This document shows, piece after piece, positions 1 to 12,266 of a stretch of DNA of 64,000 nucleotides. The notes beneath the pieces were generated by a model. That model saw only the letters and a list, made by a program, of their open reading frames with translations, was not told where the DNA came from and searched no databases. Numbering within the stretch: the stretch's first letter is position 1; each line of letters begins with the position of its first letter. The stretch is from Sphingomonas sp. TZW2008 (lineage in GTDB: Bacteria; Pseudomonadota; Alphaproteobacteria; Sphingomonadales; Sphingomonadaceae): positions 434,001-498,000 of the forward strand of contig NZ_BDJB01000003.1 in the NCBI RefSeq assembly GCF_002117915.1. Reading direction: 5' to 3'. Position numbers and translations under genes: made by a program.

Positions 1-2348
1 GAATAGCCGTCGATATCGGTGTAGATCGAGCGTGACGCGTTGGACGAGAATTTCGAGCGGTAATTGGCGTCGTAGCCGACATAGCCCTGCGCCTCCTGCC
101 CGAAGACGATGCCCGGCACGTTATATTCGCCGCCCCACGAGAAGGCCCATTTCGACAGGCCCGGCAGCCACTGGCCCGAGACGTTGCAATTCGCCGGGCT
201 GTTTGCGCCCGGCGTCGCGGCCGGCCCCGGCGGCGTGCCGGTGCCGCCGCCGGCGAGCTCGGGCGGGCACGGCGCATCGACGAAGCGGACGAACTTGCCG
301 TCGGTGTACGCACCGCTGACATAGCCGCTGAACCGGTCGGTCGGGCGGACCGAGAAATCTGCCTCGACGCCGCGCACGCGTACCTTGTCGGCGTTGGCGA
401 GATAGCCGCGCAGCACGTTGCTGCCGCTGACGTTGCTGATCACGCTCGCCTGGAAATCTTTGATGTTGGTCCAGAAGCCGGTGACGTTGAGCGTCGCGCG
501 GCGATCCCAGAATTGCGATTTGACGCCGATTTCGAAGTGATCGACCTTTTCCGGATCGATCTGCGCGACGTCGAGCGCGGGAAGGCCGCTCGGCAGGCTG
601 GGCACACCGTTGAGGTTGATCCCGCCGGTCTTGAACGATCGCGCATAGGTGGCGTAGCCGAGCACGTCGGGCGCGACCTTGTACGACAGGTTCAGATCGT
701 ACGACAGATTCCAGTCGCTGAACTTGGGCTCAAAGAATTGCGATGCCTGCGTGCCGCGCTGCGCCGCGATCCAGGGATCGTTGTAATAGGCGCTTGCCGG
801 GTCGTTCGAGACGACGCGCCGCGTGCCGTCCGACGCGGTGCCGGTGACGATCGAGTTATACAGCCCATCCTTCTTGTCGTAGTTGATGCGGATGCCTGGC
901 GAGATCGTCAGCGCCTCGGTCGGATGCCAGTTGAGCTTGCCGAACGCCGCGACGCTGAGATTGTCGAGCCGGATGTCGTTTTCCGCGAGCAACCCGTTCA
1001 GCACCGCCGGGTTGCGCGACAGCGCGCTGCTGGGCGCGAGCAGCCACGCGCTTCCCGCGGGGCCCGTCTCCTGCACCCCGCTGGTGCGAATTTCCTGATA
1101 AAAGCCGAACGCACCGACGACGAAGTCGATCTTGCCCGCGTCATAGGCGTAGCGCAGTTCCTGCGTATACTGGTTCTGCTTGGTCGGGTTGTTGACGCGC
1201 GTGTAGACCGGCAGGCCGGTGAAATCGCGGTCGTTCTTCGGCCCCCAATCCCAGTAGCGCCACGCGGTGACCGACGTAAGCGTGCCGTCGCCGACGTCCG
1301 CCTCGGCACGCAGCGACAGCCCGCCCATCTCGTTGCGCGCGGCCAGCGCCGCGTCGAGATCGGTCAGGCGATCGAACGGATCGGTGCTCGGCACGCGATA
1401 GCCGGGAAACAGCGCGGTGAGCGCGGCATATTGGCGGTTGGCGGCGCGCTGCGTCGTGCCGACGCGGGCGTAGATCTGGCCGCAGCAGATCGGATCCTGC
1501 AGGTTGTAATCGCCCGACAGCGTCAGCCGCAGCCCGTCCATCGGCTTCCACAGCAGCGATCCGCGCACGCCCAGATTGTCCTGCGAGTTGATCCACTGGT
1601 TGCTGGTGACGTTGTAGATCGTGCCGCGGCGATCGGTGGTGGACACGCTGATCCGCGCGGCGAGATCGTCGGTGATCGGGCCGGAGACCGACGCCTTGCC
1701 CTGTTTGAAGCTGTAATTGCCGAGCGACACCTCGGCCTTGCCCTCATACTCGAAGCTCGGCGCGCGGGTGGTGATGTTGATCGCGCCGGCGGTGGTGTTC
1801 TTGCCGTAGAGCGTGCCCTGCGGCCCGCGCAGCACCTCGATCTGCTCGACGTCGACGAAATCGAGCGTCGCGGCCGCGATGCGGTTGTAATACACCTGAT
1901 CTATGTAGATTCCGACGCCTTGTTCGAAGCCGTCGTTGGTAAGGCCGAACGGCGCGCCGATACCGCGGATGTTGATGAACGTATTGCGCGGATTGGTGGA
2001 GAAGAACTGCAGCGTCGGCTGCAGCTGAGTCAGCCGGTTAATGTTGTATGTGCCCTGCGATTCGAGCGTGCCGGCGTCGATCACGCTGATCGCGATCGGC
2101 ACGTCCTGGACATTCTCCGCCTTGCGCCGCGCGGTAACGAGGATGTCGCCGCCGTTGGTGGCAGCGGGCGGGGTCGCTGGCTCGGTCGCGGTCGGCGTCT
2201 GCGGCTGGGGGGCGTTTGCGGCGGGCACCGCGTCTGCTGTCGCCGGCGCGGTCACCGCGCTGTCGGCGACCTGCGCGGCCGCGCCCCCGGCGGGGACCAA
2301 TCCCAGCGCACTACCCACCAGAAGCGCCGCGACATGGCTGCGGACCAT
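1..2348 (-). CDS. TonB-dependent receptor, 3' end beyond the window
   Basis: Outer-membrane active transporter for a scarce ligand, energised by TonB-ExbBD. The translation starts MVRSHVAALLVGSALG, a signal peptide ending near AAAQ, followed by a Pro/Ala/Thr-rich linker. The plug domain carries the TonB-box-like stretch DILVTARRKAENVQDVPIAI and the motif EVLRGPQGTLYGKNTTAGA, then beta-barrel strands that continue off the left edge, so the C-terminus is missing. ATG 2348 was chosen because GAGGGGG lies just upstream and the signal peptide follows at once. The type (IAISVIDA, IRGIG, GVGIYIDQVYYNR) is the one abundant in sphingomonads. The substrate cannot be told from sequence. Confidence 0.93.
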   Translation of the reverse strand, partial: MVRSHVAALLVGSALGLVPAGGAAAQVADSAVTAPATADAVPAANAPQPQTPTATEPATPPAATNGGDILVTARRKAENVQDVPIAISVIDAGTLESQGTYNINRLTQLQPTLQFFSTNPRNTFINIRGIGAPFGLTNDGFEQGVGIYIDQVYYNRIAAATLDFVDVEQIEVLRGPQGTLYGKNTTAGAINITTRAPSFEYEGKAEVSLGNYSFKQGKASVSGPITDDLAARISVSTTDRRGTIYNVTSNQWINSQDNLGVRGSLLWKPMDGLRLTLSGDYNLQDPICCGQIYARVGTTQRAANRQYAALTALFPGYRVPSTDPFDRLTDLDAALAARNEMGGLSLRAEADVGDGTLTSVTAWRYWDWGPKNDRDFTGLPVYTRVNNPTKQNQYTQELRYAYDAGKIDFVVGAFGFYQEIRTSGVQETGPAGSAWLLAPSSALSRNPAVLNGLLAENDIRLDNLSVAAFGKLNWHPTEALTISPGIRINYDKKDGLYNSIVTGTASDGTRRVVSNDPASAYYNDPWIAAQRGTQASQFFEPKFSDWNLSYDLNLSYKVAPDVLGYATYARSFKTGGINLNGVPSLPSGLPALDVAQIDPEKVDHFEIGVKSQFWDRRATLNVTGFWTNIKDFQASVISNVSGSNVLRGYLANADKVRVRGVEADFSVRPTDRFSGYVSGAYTDGKFVRFVDAPCPPELAGGGTGTPPGPAATPGANSPANCNVSGQWLPGLSKWAFSWGGEYNVPGIVFGQEAQGYVGYDANYRSKFSSNASRSIYTDIDGY

Positions 2349-2361
2349 CGATTCCCCCTCA

Positions 2362-2384
2362 ATTCCTATTTCGCGCATAGGAAT
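2362..2384 (-). promoter_or_regulatory. Inverted repeat in the leader of the TonB receptor
   Basis: A perfect 8-bp inverted repeat (ATTCCTAT / ATAGGAAT, 7-base loop) ends 14 bases upstream of the receptor start codon, next to the ribosome binding site. It could be an operator or an mRNA hairpin that masks the site. No binding protein can be named. Confidence 0.35.
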
Positions 2385-2514
2385 ACACGGAAGGCTGCGC
2401 GCGCCAATGGTAGAAGCGCTTTGCCGTGGCTGAAGCACAGCTTCATGCATTAGCGAACGGCGATCGCCGGCGGCGGCTTGGCGCATCGCCTGTGCGCGCC
2501 TATCTGCCGCCGCC

Positions 2515-4296
2515 ATGGCTGCCCCTATTCTCGCCTACGAAGACCTCGGCCTCATCCAGGGCGCCGGCTGGCTGTTCCGCCACCTCAACTTCTACGTCGG
2601 GCCGCGCGACCGGCTGGCGCTGATCGGGCGCAATGGCGCGGGCAAGACGACGCTGCTGAAGCTGATCGCCGGCACGGTGGAAGGCGACGAGGGCCGCCGC
2701 ACGATCGTGCCAGGCACGCGTGTCGTGCTGCTGGAGCAGGACCCGAACCTCACCGGCTTCGCGACGCTTGCCGACTATGTCCTGTCGGGGAGTGACGCGC
2801 CCGAGCATTTCGAGGCTGCGGCGATCGCCGACCAGCTCGGCATCGATCTCGGCCGCGAGGCGGCGACCGCATCGGGGGGCGAGCGGCGCCGCGCCGCGAT
2901 CGTCCGCGCGCTGGCGCAGGATCCCGACGTGCTGCTGCTAGACGAGCCGACCAACCACCTCGATATCGGTGCGATCGAATGGCTGGAGGAATGGCTCGGC
3001 CGGTTTCGCGGCGCGTTCGTCGTCATCAGCCACGACCGCACCTTCCTGACGCGGCTGACCAAGCAGACGCTGTGGCTCGATCGCGGCAACCTGCGCCGCG
3101 CTGAAGTCGGCTTCGGCGGGTTCGATGCGTGGACCGACCAGGTCTATGCCGAGGAACAGCGCGCGGCGGAGAAGCTCGACGCCAAGCTCAAGCTCGAGGA
3201 GCATTGGCTGCAGCGCGGGGTGACGGGGCGGCGGCGGCGCAACCAGGGCCGGCTCACCAAGCTGAAGGAGATGCGTGCCGAGCGCGCGGCGATGATCGGG
3301 CCGCAGGGGTCAGCGGCGCTGTCGGTCGGAAGCGACGACAACAAGACCAAGATCGTGATCGACGCCGCACACGTCACCAAGGAATATGGCGGGCGCACGA
3401 TCATCCGCGACCTGACGTTCCGCGTCGCGCGCGGCGACCGCATCGGCATCGTCGGGCGCAATGGCGCGGGCAAGACGACGCTGCTCAAGCTGCTGACCGG
3501 CGAGATTCAGCCCGACAGCGGCGAGGTGAAGCTCGCCAAGACGCTCGACGGGATCGTGATCGACCAGCAGCGGCGGCTGATGGCACCCGACAAGACGGTT
3601 CGCGAGGTGCTGGCCGACGGCGGCGACTGGATCGAGGTGATGGGCGTCAAGAAGCACATCCACGGCTATCTCAAGGAATTCCTGTTCGATCCCAACCTGA
3701 CCGAGGCGAAGATCGCGTCGCTATCGGGCGGCGAGCGGTCGCGCCTGCTGCTGGCGCGCGAGTTCGCGCGGCCGTCGAACCTCCTCGTCCTCGACGAGCC
3801 GACCAACGACCTCGATCTCGAGACGCTCGACCTCTTGCAGGAAGTGATCGGCGACTATGGCGGCACCGTGCTGATCGTCAGCCACGACCGCGACTTCCTC
3901 GACCGCACCGTGACCGTGACGCTGGGGCTCGATGGATCGGGCAAGGTCGACGTGGTGGCGGGCGGCTACGAAGACTGGGAGCGGCAGCGCGCGCCCAGGA
4001 TCGAGGCGAAGAAGGCCGCCGCCAAGCCGGCGGCCGCCGCGCCGGCCCAGGCACAGGCGAAGACCAAGCTCAGCTACAAGGACCAGCGCGACTATGATCA
4101 GCTTCCCAAGCGGATCGAGGCGCTCGACGCCGCTATCGCGCGCGACGAGGCGCTACTCGCCGATCCGTCGCTCTACGTCCGAGACCCGGCAGGGTTCGAT
4201 CGGCTGATGAAGGCGATTGCCGCGGCGCGCGGTGAGAAAGACGCGGCGGAGCTGCGTTGGCTGGAACTTGCCGAGCAGGCCGAAGCGCTCGGCTGA
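2515..4296 (+). CDS. ABC-F family ATPase, Uup-like
   Basis: Soluble protein of 593 residues with two ABC ATPase domains and no membrane part, so it belongs to the ABC-F class that acts on ribosomes or translation rather than in transport. Walker A motifs GRNGAGKTT lie near residues 38 and 315, signatures SGGER near 120 and 403, and Walker B LLLDEPTNHLD near 140. The linker has the basic RGVTGRRRRNQGRLTKLKEMR pattern seen in Uup. A C-terminal Ala/Lys-rich coiled coil (about 505-593) also fits Uup, where it binds DNA or ribosomes. The ribosome binding site is weak. Four bases separate its stop from the convergent DUF815 gene. The Uup assignment over other ABC-F branches is inference. Confidence 0.9.
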   Translation: MAAPILAYEDLGLIQGAGWLFRHLNFYVGPRDRLALIGRNGAGKTTLLKLIAGTVEGDEGRRTIVPGTRVVLLEQDPNLTGFATLADYVLSGSDAPEHFEAAAIADQLGIDLGREAATASGGERRRAAIVRALAQDPDVLLLDEPTNHLDIGAIEWLEEWLGRFRGAFVVISHDRTFLTRLTKQTLWLDRGNLRRAEVGFGGFDAWTDQVYAEEQRAAEKLDAKLKLEEHWLQRGVTGRRRRNQGRLTKLKEMRAERAAMIGPQGSAALSVGSDDNKTKIVIDAAHVTKEYGGRTIIRDLTFRVARGDRIGIVGRNGAGKTTLLKLLTGEIQPDSGEVKLAKTLDGIVIDQQRRLMAPDKTVREVLADGGDWIEVMGVKKHIHGYLKEFLFDPNLTEAKIASLSGGERSRLLLAREFARPSNLLVLDEPTNDLDLETLDLLQEVIGDYGGTVLIVSHDRDFLDRTVTVTLGLDGSGKVDVVAGGYEDWERQRAPRIEAKKAAAKPAAAAPAQAQAKTKLSYKDQRDYDQLPKRIEALDAAIARDEALLADPSLYVRDPAGFDRLMKAIAAARGEKDAAELRWLELAEQAEALG

Positions 4297-4300
4297 GCGG

Positions 4301-5107
4301 CTATAGCGCGGTGCCCGATCGTCCGGCGAGGTCGACGACGTACTGCCACGCCACCCGGCCCGAGCGGCTGCCGCGCCGCGTCGCCCACAGCAGCGCGTCG
4401 GCGGGATCGAATGCCAACCCGTAGCGCTCGGCATAGCCGCGCACGATCGCGAGGTAGAGCGGCTGGTCGACGACGTGGAAGCCGAGGCTGAGCCCGAAGC
4501 GATCGGCGAGCGCGAGCTGATCGTCGACCGCATCGCGCGCATTGATCGCGCTCTCCTGCTCGTGAATGTCGCGCGGGATGAGATGGCGGCGGTTCGACGT
4601 TACCACCAGCCGCGCGTTCGCGGGCCGCGCCTCTGCGCCGCCTTCGAGCAGCGAGCGCAGCGTGCGCGCGTCGGACGCCGCGTCGAAGCCGAGATCGTCG
4701 AGGAAGAGGACGAAGGCGCGCGGCACAGCGGCGATCGTATCGAACAGGGCGGGCAGCCCACCAAGCTGGTCCGCCGCCACCTCGACCAGCGCGAGATCGC
4801 CGCCTGCGCGCTGCACCGCGCCGACGCACGCCTTGACCAGCGCCGACTTGCCCGTGCCGCGCGCACCCCACAGCAGCGCGTCCTGCGCGGCGTGCCCCGC
4901 CGCCAGCCGCTCGAGATTGGCGAGCAGCGCGGCGCGCTGCGCCTCCACCCCGTGGAGCAGATCGAGCGGCAGCGGCGCGAAGGCGCGCGCGGGCGCGAGC
5001 GTGCCAGCGCGCCAGACATAGGCGGGATGCGCGCGCGGATCGGCGGGCGGCGGTGGCGGCGGCGCGAGCCGTTCGAGCGCGGCGGCGATACGGGCGAGAT
5101 CGTCCAT
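4301..5107 (-). CDS. DUF815-type AAA+ ATPase
   Basis: Predicted ATP-binding protein of 268 residues. A Pro-rich stretch (15-22) precedes the family pattern around residues 28-60, then Walker A GARGTGKS at 81-88, Walker B FVLFLDDLGFD and a sensor-like VVTSNRRHLIP. DUF815 proteins are AAA+ ATPases of unknown cellular role. The start is set at ATG 5107, where the family-like MDDLARIAAALERL begins. A longer reading frame upstream is Arg/Ala-rich and overlaps the TPR gene, so it was rejected. It sits 43 bases after the TPR gene of the PEP-CTERM module and may be co-transcribed with it. Confidence 0.85.
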   Translation of the reverse strand: MDDLARIAAALERLAPPPPPPADPRAHPAYVWRAGTLAPARAFAPLPLDLLHGVEAQRAALLANLERLAAGHAAQDALLWGARGTGKSALVKACVGAVQRAGGDLALVEVAADQLGGLPALFDTIAAVPRAFVLFLDDLGFDAASDARTLRSLLEGGAEARPANARLVVTSNRRHLIPRDIHEQESAINARDAVDDQLALADRFGLSLGFHVVDQPLYLAIVRGYAERYGLAFDPADALLWATRRGSRSGRVAWQYVVDLAGRSGTAL

Positions 5108-5150
5108 GGTTGCGCGTGCTAGGGTGCCGCCCCGCCCCGCGCAACGCTTG

Positions 5151-7251
5151 CTACAGCGCGGCGAGCAGCGCCAGCGCGGGCTTGCGATCGAGGAAAGCGG
5201 GGTCGGCGAGTGCGCGCGATATCGCCTGCCGCGCCTCCGCCCCCCGGCCGAGCTCAGCCAGCGCCTGCGCGAGGTGCCAGCGGATGCCGGCGTGCTGCGG
5301 CGCGAGCGTCGCGGCCTTGGCGAGCAGCGGCAGCGCGGCGCGCGCATCGCCCTCTTCGTACAACGCCCAGCCATAGGCGTCGCACGCCGCCGGGTTCATC
5401 GGCACCAGCCGATGCGCCGCCCGCGCGTAGACCAGCCCGGTATCGGCGTCGCCCGCCCCGACATAGGCGTAGCCGAGTTGCGCCAGCACGACCGCGTCGC
5501 GCGTGCCGATATCGGCACGCAGTCCCTCGAGCGTGTCGATCGCAGCGGCCCAGTCACGCACACCGAGTTGCAGATTGGCGAGTGCCCGCCGCGCGACGAT
5601 GCTCTGCGGGTTCTGCGAGAGATACAATGCTAGCGCCTCTGCGCCGAGCCGCCGCTGCCCGGCCCGGTCCGCCGCGTCGGCGAGCCGCAGCAGCGTCGGC
5701 GCGTCGAAACGCAGGTCCGCCGCGCGGCGATAGGCGGCGAGCGCGGGCGCGAACTGCCCCTGCGTCGCATAGACGTCACCGGCGAGCAGCTGCGCGTCGG
5801 GCACGCCGGGCGAGACGTCGGCGATCCCCTGCGCCTCGCGCAGCGCGGCCGCGCCGTCGCCGGCATCGAGGAGACCGCGGATAAAGGCGACGGCCGCGCC
5901 GGGATCGCCCGGCGCCGCGGCGACGGCGTTGGCGAGTACTGCGACGCCATTGTCGCTGCCGAACGATGTCGGCCCGGCGAGCGCCGGCCGGGCGGCACGA
6001 TCGAGGAAGCGCGCCGCCCAGTCGCGCGCGCCCTTCGCCTCGAACGCGCGCGCGACGAGACCGAGCGTGTAGCTGTCCGCGTCGCGGCGGGTGGCGACCG
6101 GTTCGAGCACGTCGAGCGTGCCCTGCGCATCGCCCGAACGAAGCAGCGCGGCGCCGAGCAGCCGCCGCGCGACGAGGTTCATCGGCTGCCGCGCGACGAC
6201 CTCGCGGAAGCTCGCCACCGCCTGTTCGTAGCCGCCGTCGGCATAGGCGAGCAGGCCGGTGAGCAGGACGGCGCCTGTGTTCCCGCTGGCGCCGTTCATC
6301 CGGCCGAGCATCGCGCGCGCGAGATCGCGCTTGCCGGCGCGCGCCGCCATCACTGCTTGGAGATACAGCGCCTGCGGATCGCCGGGTCGCGCGGCGAGCG
6401 CGCGCCGTGTCGCGCCGAGCATGTCGGCGTAGCGCCCAGCGTCCCCCGCGGTCGCGGCATATTCGATCAGTGCGGGCTGATAGTAAGCATCGCGCGCCAG
6501 CGCCCGCTCGAACCACGGCAGCGCGGCGACGAGGCCGAAGCGGCTGCGCACCACCTGCCCGACGAGCACGGTCGCCGCGAGGTTCGCCGGATCAAGCGCG
6601 AGCGCGCGCTGCGCCGCCTCGCCGCCGCTGCGCACGTCGCCAGCGTCAAAGCGGATGCGGCCGAGATCGGCGAACGCCTCGGCGTCGCGCGGGTTAACGG
6701 CGACGATTGCTTGCAGCGCCTGTGTCGCGCCCGGCACGTCGCCCTTCGCGGCAAGTGCGCGCGCGGCCACGCGCCGGGCGTAGATGGCGTAGCGCGGCGC
6801 GGTGCGCGCGGCCTCAGCGATCGCACGATCGGGGTCGTCCTGCGCCAGCCACGCGTCGGCGAACAATTGGTGCAGCCGCGCCCGGGAGACGCCGCCCGCG
6901 ACCGCTCGGTTGAGCGCGCCTTCCGCCGCGACGCCTTCGCCGAGAAGAAGATAGATGCGGCCGAGCACGGCGCTGGCGATCGCGCCGTCGGGCCCCTTGC
7001 TGGCGACCAGCGCGTGATTGCGTGCCGCGCTATAGTTGCCGCGGTCGAGTGCGGCGAGGCTGGCCGAGAGCGCGCCGCGCGGATCGGGCGCGGCGGCGCG
7101 GCGTGCGAGCAGCACGATCCCGCCGAGGAGCAGGCCGGCGAGCGCGAGCCCGGCGACGAGACGCAACACGCTCGCGGAGAGCCACGCCGGGCGCGCGAGG
7201 CGGCGCGACGCACGGCGCCGGCCGCGCAACATCGGGTAGCGGCGCGGTTCC

Positions 7252-7259
<8 letters not shown>
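5151..7259 (-). CDS. prsT: Membrane-anchored TPR protein of the XrtA/PEP-CTERM module (PrsT-like)
   Basis: Protein of 702 residues with a basic N-terminus, one transmembrane helix at about 29-51, and then tandem TPR-type helical repeats to the end (for example YAIYARRVAARALAAKGD and DAEAFADLGRIRFDAGD). TPR proteins of this kind lie beside prsK/prsR in PEP-CTERM exopolysaccharide loci and probably scaffold export or assembly. ATG 7259 overlaps the prsR stop by 8 bases (ATGCTTGA), which points to translational coupling. The gene symbol rests on neighbourhood and architecture. I saw no lipobox, so it is not a typical PrsT lipoprotein. Confidence 0.82.
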
Positions 7260-8594
<1,335 letters not shown>

Positions 8595-8598
<4 letters not shown>

Positions 8599-10664
8599 GC
8601 CGCCATTCCCATCACTGCATCGCTCGGCGGCGCGAGCGGCAGGGTGATGCAGAAGCGCGTCCCCTCCCCCTCGCGGCTCGCCACGCCGATCGTCCCCCCC
8701 ATCGCCTCCGCCAGCTGCCGCGCCTCGAAGGCGCCCAATCCGAACCCGCCGGGCTTGGCGGAGACGAACGGGCGGAACAGCTCATCGCGCACGAAGGCCG
8801 GCGTCATGCCGCAGCCGCGATCGACGACGGTGATCGATGCTGCCCCATTTGCCGCCGCGACCGCGAGCGTGACAGGTGCGTCGGGCGCGCTCGCCTCGAT
8901 CGCGTTCTGCACGAGGTGTGTGACCAACGTCTCGAGCGCGACGGGATCGGCGATCGCCGCCACGCCGGCGTCGCCGCTCACCAGCACCGGATGCTGCGCG
9001 CGGCGGCCGTCTGCGATGCGCTGCGCGATCCCCAGCAGCGGCACCGCGCGCACCGGCTCACCGCGGCTGCCGTGATGCTGCGACAGCTTGGCGAGCAGCG
9101 CGTTCATCCGCTGCGACGAATCGGTGAGCGTCGCGACCATATCGGCACGGAACGCGGGGTTGTCGGCGTGCCGCTCGGCATTGCGCGCGACCAGGGTGAG
9201 TTGGCTGACGAGGTTCTTCAGGTCGTGCATGATGAAAGCGAAGCGGCGATTGAATTCGTCGAACCGCTGCGCGTCGGCGAGCGCGGCATGCGCGCGCGCC
9301 TCGGCGAGGTAGCTCGCCGCCTGCCGCCCGGCGACGCCGAACAGGTCGAAGTCCTCCCAATCGAGCGCACGGTCGAGCATCGGTCGGTGCAGCACCACAG
9401 CGCCGGCGAGGCGGTCGAAATGCAGCAGCGGCACCACCGCCCATGCCGTGCTGCTGTCACGCAGCCAGTCGCCTACCGCCGCCACGTCGGCGGGATCCGC
9501 GGTGCCGGCGCGCACCGCGTCGATCTCGATGATCCGTGCGGTGCCGGCAAGGTGCGCGAACAGCGCAGTGTCCGGCTCGGGTGGCAGCGGGGCGTCGGGC
9601 CACGCCCAATCGGCACCCGCGCCAAGCGCCGCGCCGTCGGGCACCAGCAGCGCGCCGCCGGGCGAGCCCGTGAGGTCGGCGATCGCCTTAATCACGCGGC
9701 GGTCGAGCGAGGCGAGTTCGACGCCGGGCGATCCCAGCGTCTCGGTAAAGCGAAGCCACTCGCTGCGATAATCGTAGCGGTGGCTGAAGAGATGTTTCGC
9801 CACCTGCACCTTGGCCCAGGCGCGCACCCACGGCGTTGAGACGATCGTCATTAGCGCCGCCGCGGTGCCGAGCACAAAGGCGGTCTGCGCGATGCGCGCG
9901 TGATCCCCGCCGAATGCTGCGATCACCCCCATCACCAACCCGGTGACGACGACGTAAAGACCCGCCGTCACGATTGACAGCGATTGCAGCGCCACGGTGC
10001 GCGACACCTGCAACGTCCACTCGCCGTCGCGCTGCACGGCTAGGCCGAACAGCGGCGCCAATGCCACCATCACCGCGCCGCGCGCGTCGATCAGCCCAGC
10101 GGGCCACCTGTCGGTTAGCCAGGCGCCGGCGTAGACCGCGAGATCGACGCCCCACATCAGCATCAGCGCGATGCCGACGATCCGCATGCCGCCGCGCGCA
10201 CGCCACAGCGCCCCGGCGCGCAGCTGATGGACCAGCACAAGCGCCGCGGCCGCGACGAGCATCCGGAGCGCGACGCGGGTATAGCTGAGCGCCGACAGCG
10301 CCGCGCGATCGCTGACGGTGGCCGATACGAGCGCGAGCATCGCGCAGCCGATCGCGACGAGTGCGACCGCACCGTAGACGCCACTCACCCAGCGCAACGG
10401 CGCGTGGGCGCCGTCACGCCGCGCGAGCGCGTACATGAAGGCGAGCCAGGCGAGATTGCGCACCGATTCGGCGACGCGGGTCGCGACGTCGCGGCTGTCG
10501 ATCCCAGCGACGGCGAGCGCCCACAGAGCGGTGGCGATCAGCGCGGCGATGAAGGTTGCGCGCGGCAGCCCCCCGCCCCCTGCGCGGATCTGCGCCAGCG
10601 CGAGCATGCCGAACAGCAGCGCCGCGAGCGCGTGCGTCCATAGGGTCAGCGGTGCAGTGGTCAC
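8595..10664 (-). CDS. prsK: XrtA/PEP-CTERM-system histidine kinase PrsK
   Basis: Membrane sensor kinase of 689 residues. The first 280 or so residues contain about eight hydrophobic segments, then a GAF-like region (about 300-450), an H-box with His480 in FIMHDLKNLVSQL, and a HATPase domain with the G-box KPGGFGLGAFEARQ. This N-terminal multi-span plus GAF layout is the PrsK architecture. It is expected to phosphorylate PrsR, encoded next with a 4-base overlap. The start codon is GTG 10664, one base after the stop of the sugar transferase gene, so the four genes form one tightly packed unit. Confidence 0.92.
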
Positions 10665-10665
10665 G

Positions 10666-12054
10666 CTAGCGTGCGCCCGCCGGCCATAGCACGACGCGCA
10701 GCGTCTGCAGCAGGATCAACAGATCGAGGAACGGCGAGTAATTCTTGGCGTAGTAGAGATCGTATTCAAGCTTGTGCCGCGCATCCTCGATCGACGCGCC
10801 ATAAGGATAGTTGATCTGCGCCCAGCCGGTGATCCCCGGCTTCACCATGTGGCGCTCTGCGTAAAAGGGTAGCTGGTCCTCGAGTTCCTTGACGAACTGC
10901 GGCCGCTCGGGACGCGGGCCGACGAAGCTCATCTCGCCCTTCAGCACACTCCAGCATTGCGGCAGCTCGTCGATCCGCACCTTGCGGATGAAGCGGCCGA
11001 TGCGGGTGACGCGCGGATCGTCCTGCGCCGCCCAGACGGGGCGGCCGGCAACCTCGGCATCCTGCCGCATCGAGCGCAGCTTGAGGATATCGAAGCCCTC
11101 ATTGTAGAGCCCGACGCGGCGCTGGCGATAGAAGGCAGGGCCGCGGCTTTCCAGCTTGATCGCGATCGCCGTTACCACGATCACGGGCAGCGCGAGCGCG
11201 AGCAGCAGCGCGCTCGCCACCACGTCGAACGCGCGCTTCGCCATGCCGGAAAGGACGCGGCCCGACGCGAACCCATCGGAGAAAATCAGCCACGACGGAT
11301 TGACGCTGGCGAGGTCGATCCGCCCCGTCTCGCGCTCGAGGAAGGTCGATATCTCGTTGACGTGCACGCCTGTCGTCTTGACCCGCAGCAGGTCCTTGAG
11401 CGGCAGCGCGTTGCGGCGTTCCTCAATCGCTAGGACGACCTCGGTCGCGCCGCGCTCGACGACGAAGGCGGCAAGATTGGGGATGTCGGCACGCGGCACC
11501 GCGTCCGCAATCGCGAGTGTCGGCTCGCCCATCGCGACATAGGCGGCGACGACGAAACTCGATCCCGTCATCGGCTCCAGCGCCTTCAGCCGTGCCGCAC
11601 GATTGCCAGCGCCCAGCACGACGATGCGCCGCTTGAAGCGCTCACCGCCCAGCATCCGGCCGAACAGGATGCGCGCCGCGGCGAGCCCGCCGATCGCGAA
11701 CAGCATCGCGTAGAACAGGCTCGATCGCCACAGCGTGACCGTCGGCAGGAAGAAGTAGAGCAGGCTGAGGAAGATGATGCCGAGCGATACCGCGACGATC
11801 AGCCGCATCACCGCCTGTCGCGTCGAAACAAGCACGTCGGCGTGATAGGCGCCCACCGCCACCATCGCGACGAACAGCGGGGCGGCGAAACCGAGCAGCT
11901 GCGGCGTGCGCGTCCAGACCGGCTCGGGGACCATGTCGATCTGCCAGGCGCGCAGCAGCCAGCCGAGCTCCGCCGCCAGCAGCAGCAGCAGGACGTCGAT
12001 CAGCCCGAGCAGCGCCACCGCATTGGGGACGTAGTGTTTGAAAATCCTGATCAT
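10666..12054 (-). CDS. XrtA/PEP-CTERM exopolysaccharide sugar transferase (TIGR03013-like)
   Basis: Polyprenyl-phosphate sugar-1-phosphate transferase of 462 residues that would start repeat-unit synthesis at the inner membrane. It has four N-terminal membrane helices (about 11-120), a CoA-binding-like Rossmann region ([15 protein letters not shown]), a fifth helix, and the bacterial sugar transferase domain with [36 protein letters not shown] and [14 protein letters not shown] 12054 ([10 protein letters not shown]) was preferred to an upstream in-frame ATG because the intervening 25 residues look non-coding and MIRIF is the usual start of this family. It is first in the prsK-prsR-TPR unit. 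Confidence 0.9.
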   Translation of the reverse strand: MIRIFKHYVPNAVALLGLIDVLLLLLAAELGWLLRAWQIDMVPEPVWTRTPQLLGFAAPLFVAMVAVGAYHADVLVSTRQAVMRLIVAVSLGIIFLSLLYFFLPTVTLWRSSLFYAMLFAIGGLAAARILFGRMLGGERFKRRIVVLGAGNRAARLKALEPMTGSSFVVAAYVAMGEPTLAIADAVPRADIPNLAAFVVERGATEVVLAIEERRNALPLKDLLRVKTTGVHVNEISTFLERETGRIDLASVNPSWLIFSDGFASGRVLSGMAKRAFDVVASALLLALALPVIVVTAIAIKLESRGPAFYRQRRVGLYNEGFDILKLRSMRQDAEVAGRPVWAAQDDPRVTRIGRFIRKVRIDELPQCWSVLKGEMSFVGPRPERPQFVKELEDQLPFYAERHMVKPGITGWAQINYPYGASIEDARHKLEYDLYYAKNYSPFLDLLILLQTLRVVLWPAGAR

Positions 12055-12219
12055 CCGCGCAACGCCCGTCCGTCCGTTCGCCCGATCTGTAAGACAATCC
12101 GACAGGCACGGTGTCGCAGCAAATGGCAAAGAAAGGCTGAACGTGGCCGCGGGCGGATCGAAATCCGTTGCCGTGTGTTAGGCGCTCGGGGAGCATCTAA
12201 ATTGATTCGCTTAAGCTAC

Positions 12220-12250
12220 GCCGGTTCGCGCCCGACCGGCGGCCTATAAT
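12220..12250 (+). promoter_or_regulatory. Candidate promoter with inverted repeat ahead of the guanylyltransferase gene
   Basis: A perfect TATAAT hexamer lies at 12245-12250 and the inverted repeat GCCGGT/ACCGGC (12220-12225, 12235-12240) covers the place of the -35 box, which is itself a poor match. If used, transcription would start within about ten bases of the start codon. It may be a regulated promoter or a chance match. Confidence 0.3.
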
Positions 12251-12266
12251 CGTGGGGATTGTATTG

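Noticed and set aside
513-2453. Long rightward reading frame of 646 codons
   Set aside because: It is antisense to the TonB receptor, full of Arg, Ala and Val with no domain, and arises from high third-position G+C.
2627-3491. Two nearly identical 34-base segments inside the ABC-F gene
   Set aside because: They encode the two Walker A loops of one protein, so the repeat is explained by the double ATPase architecture.
12100-12266. Sigma-54 promoter in the spacer between the sugar transferase and guanylyltransferase genes
   Set aside because: The best GG...GC match (AGGCACGGTGTCGC) has the wrong spacing and a poor -12 part.
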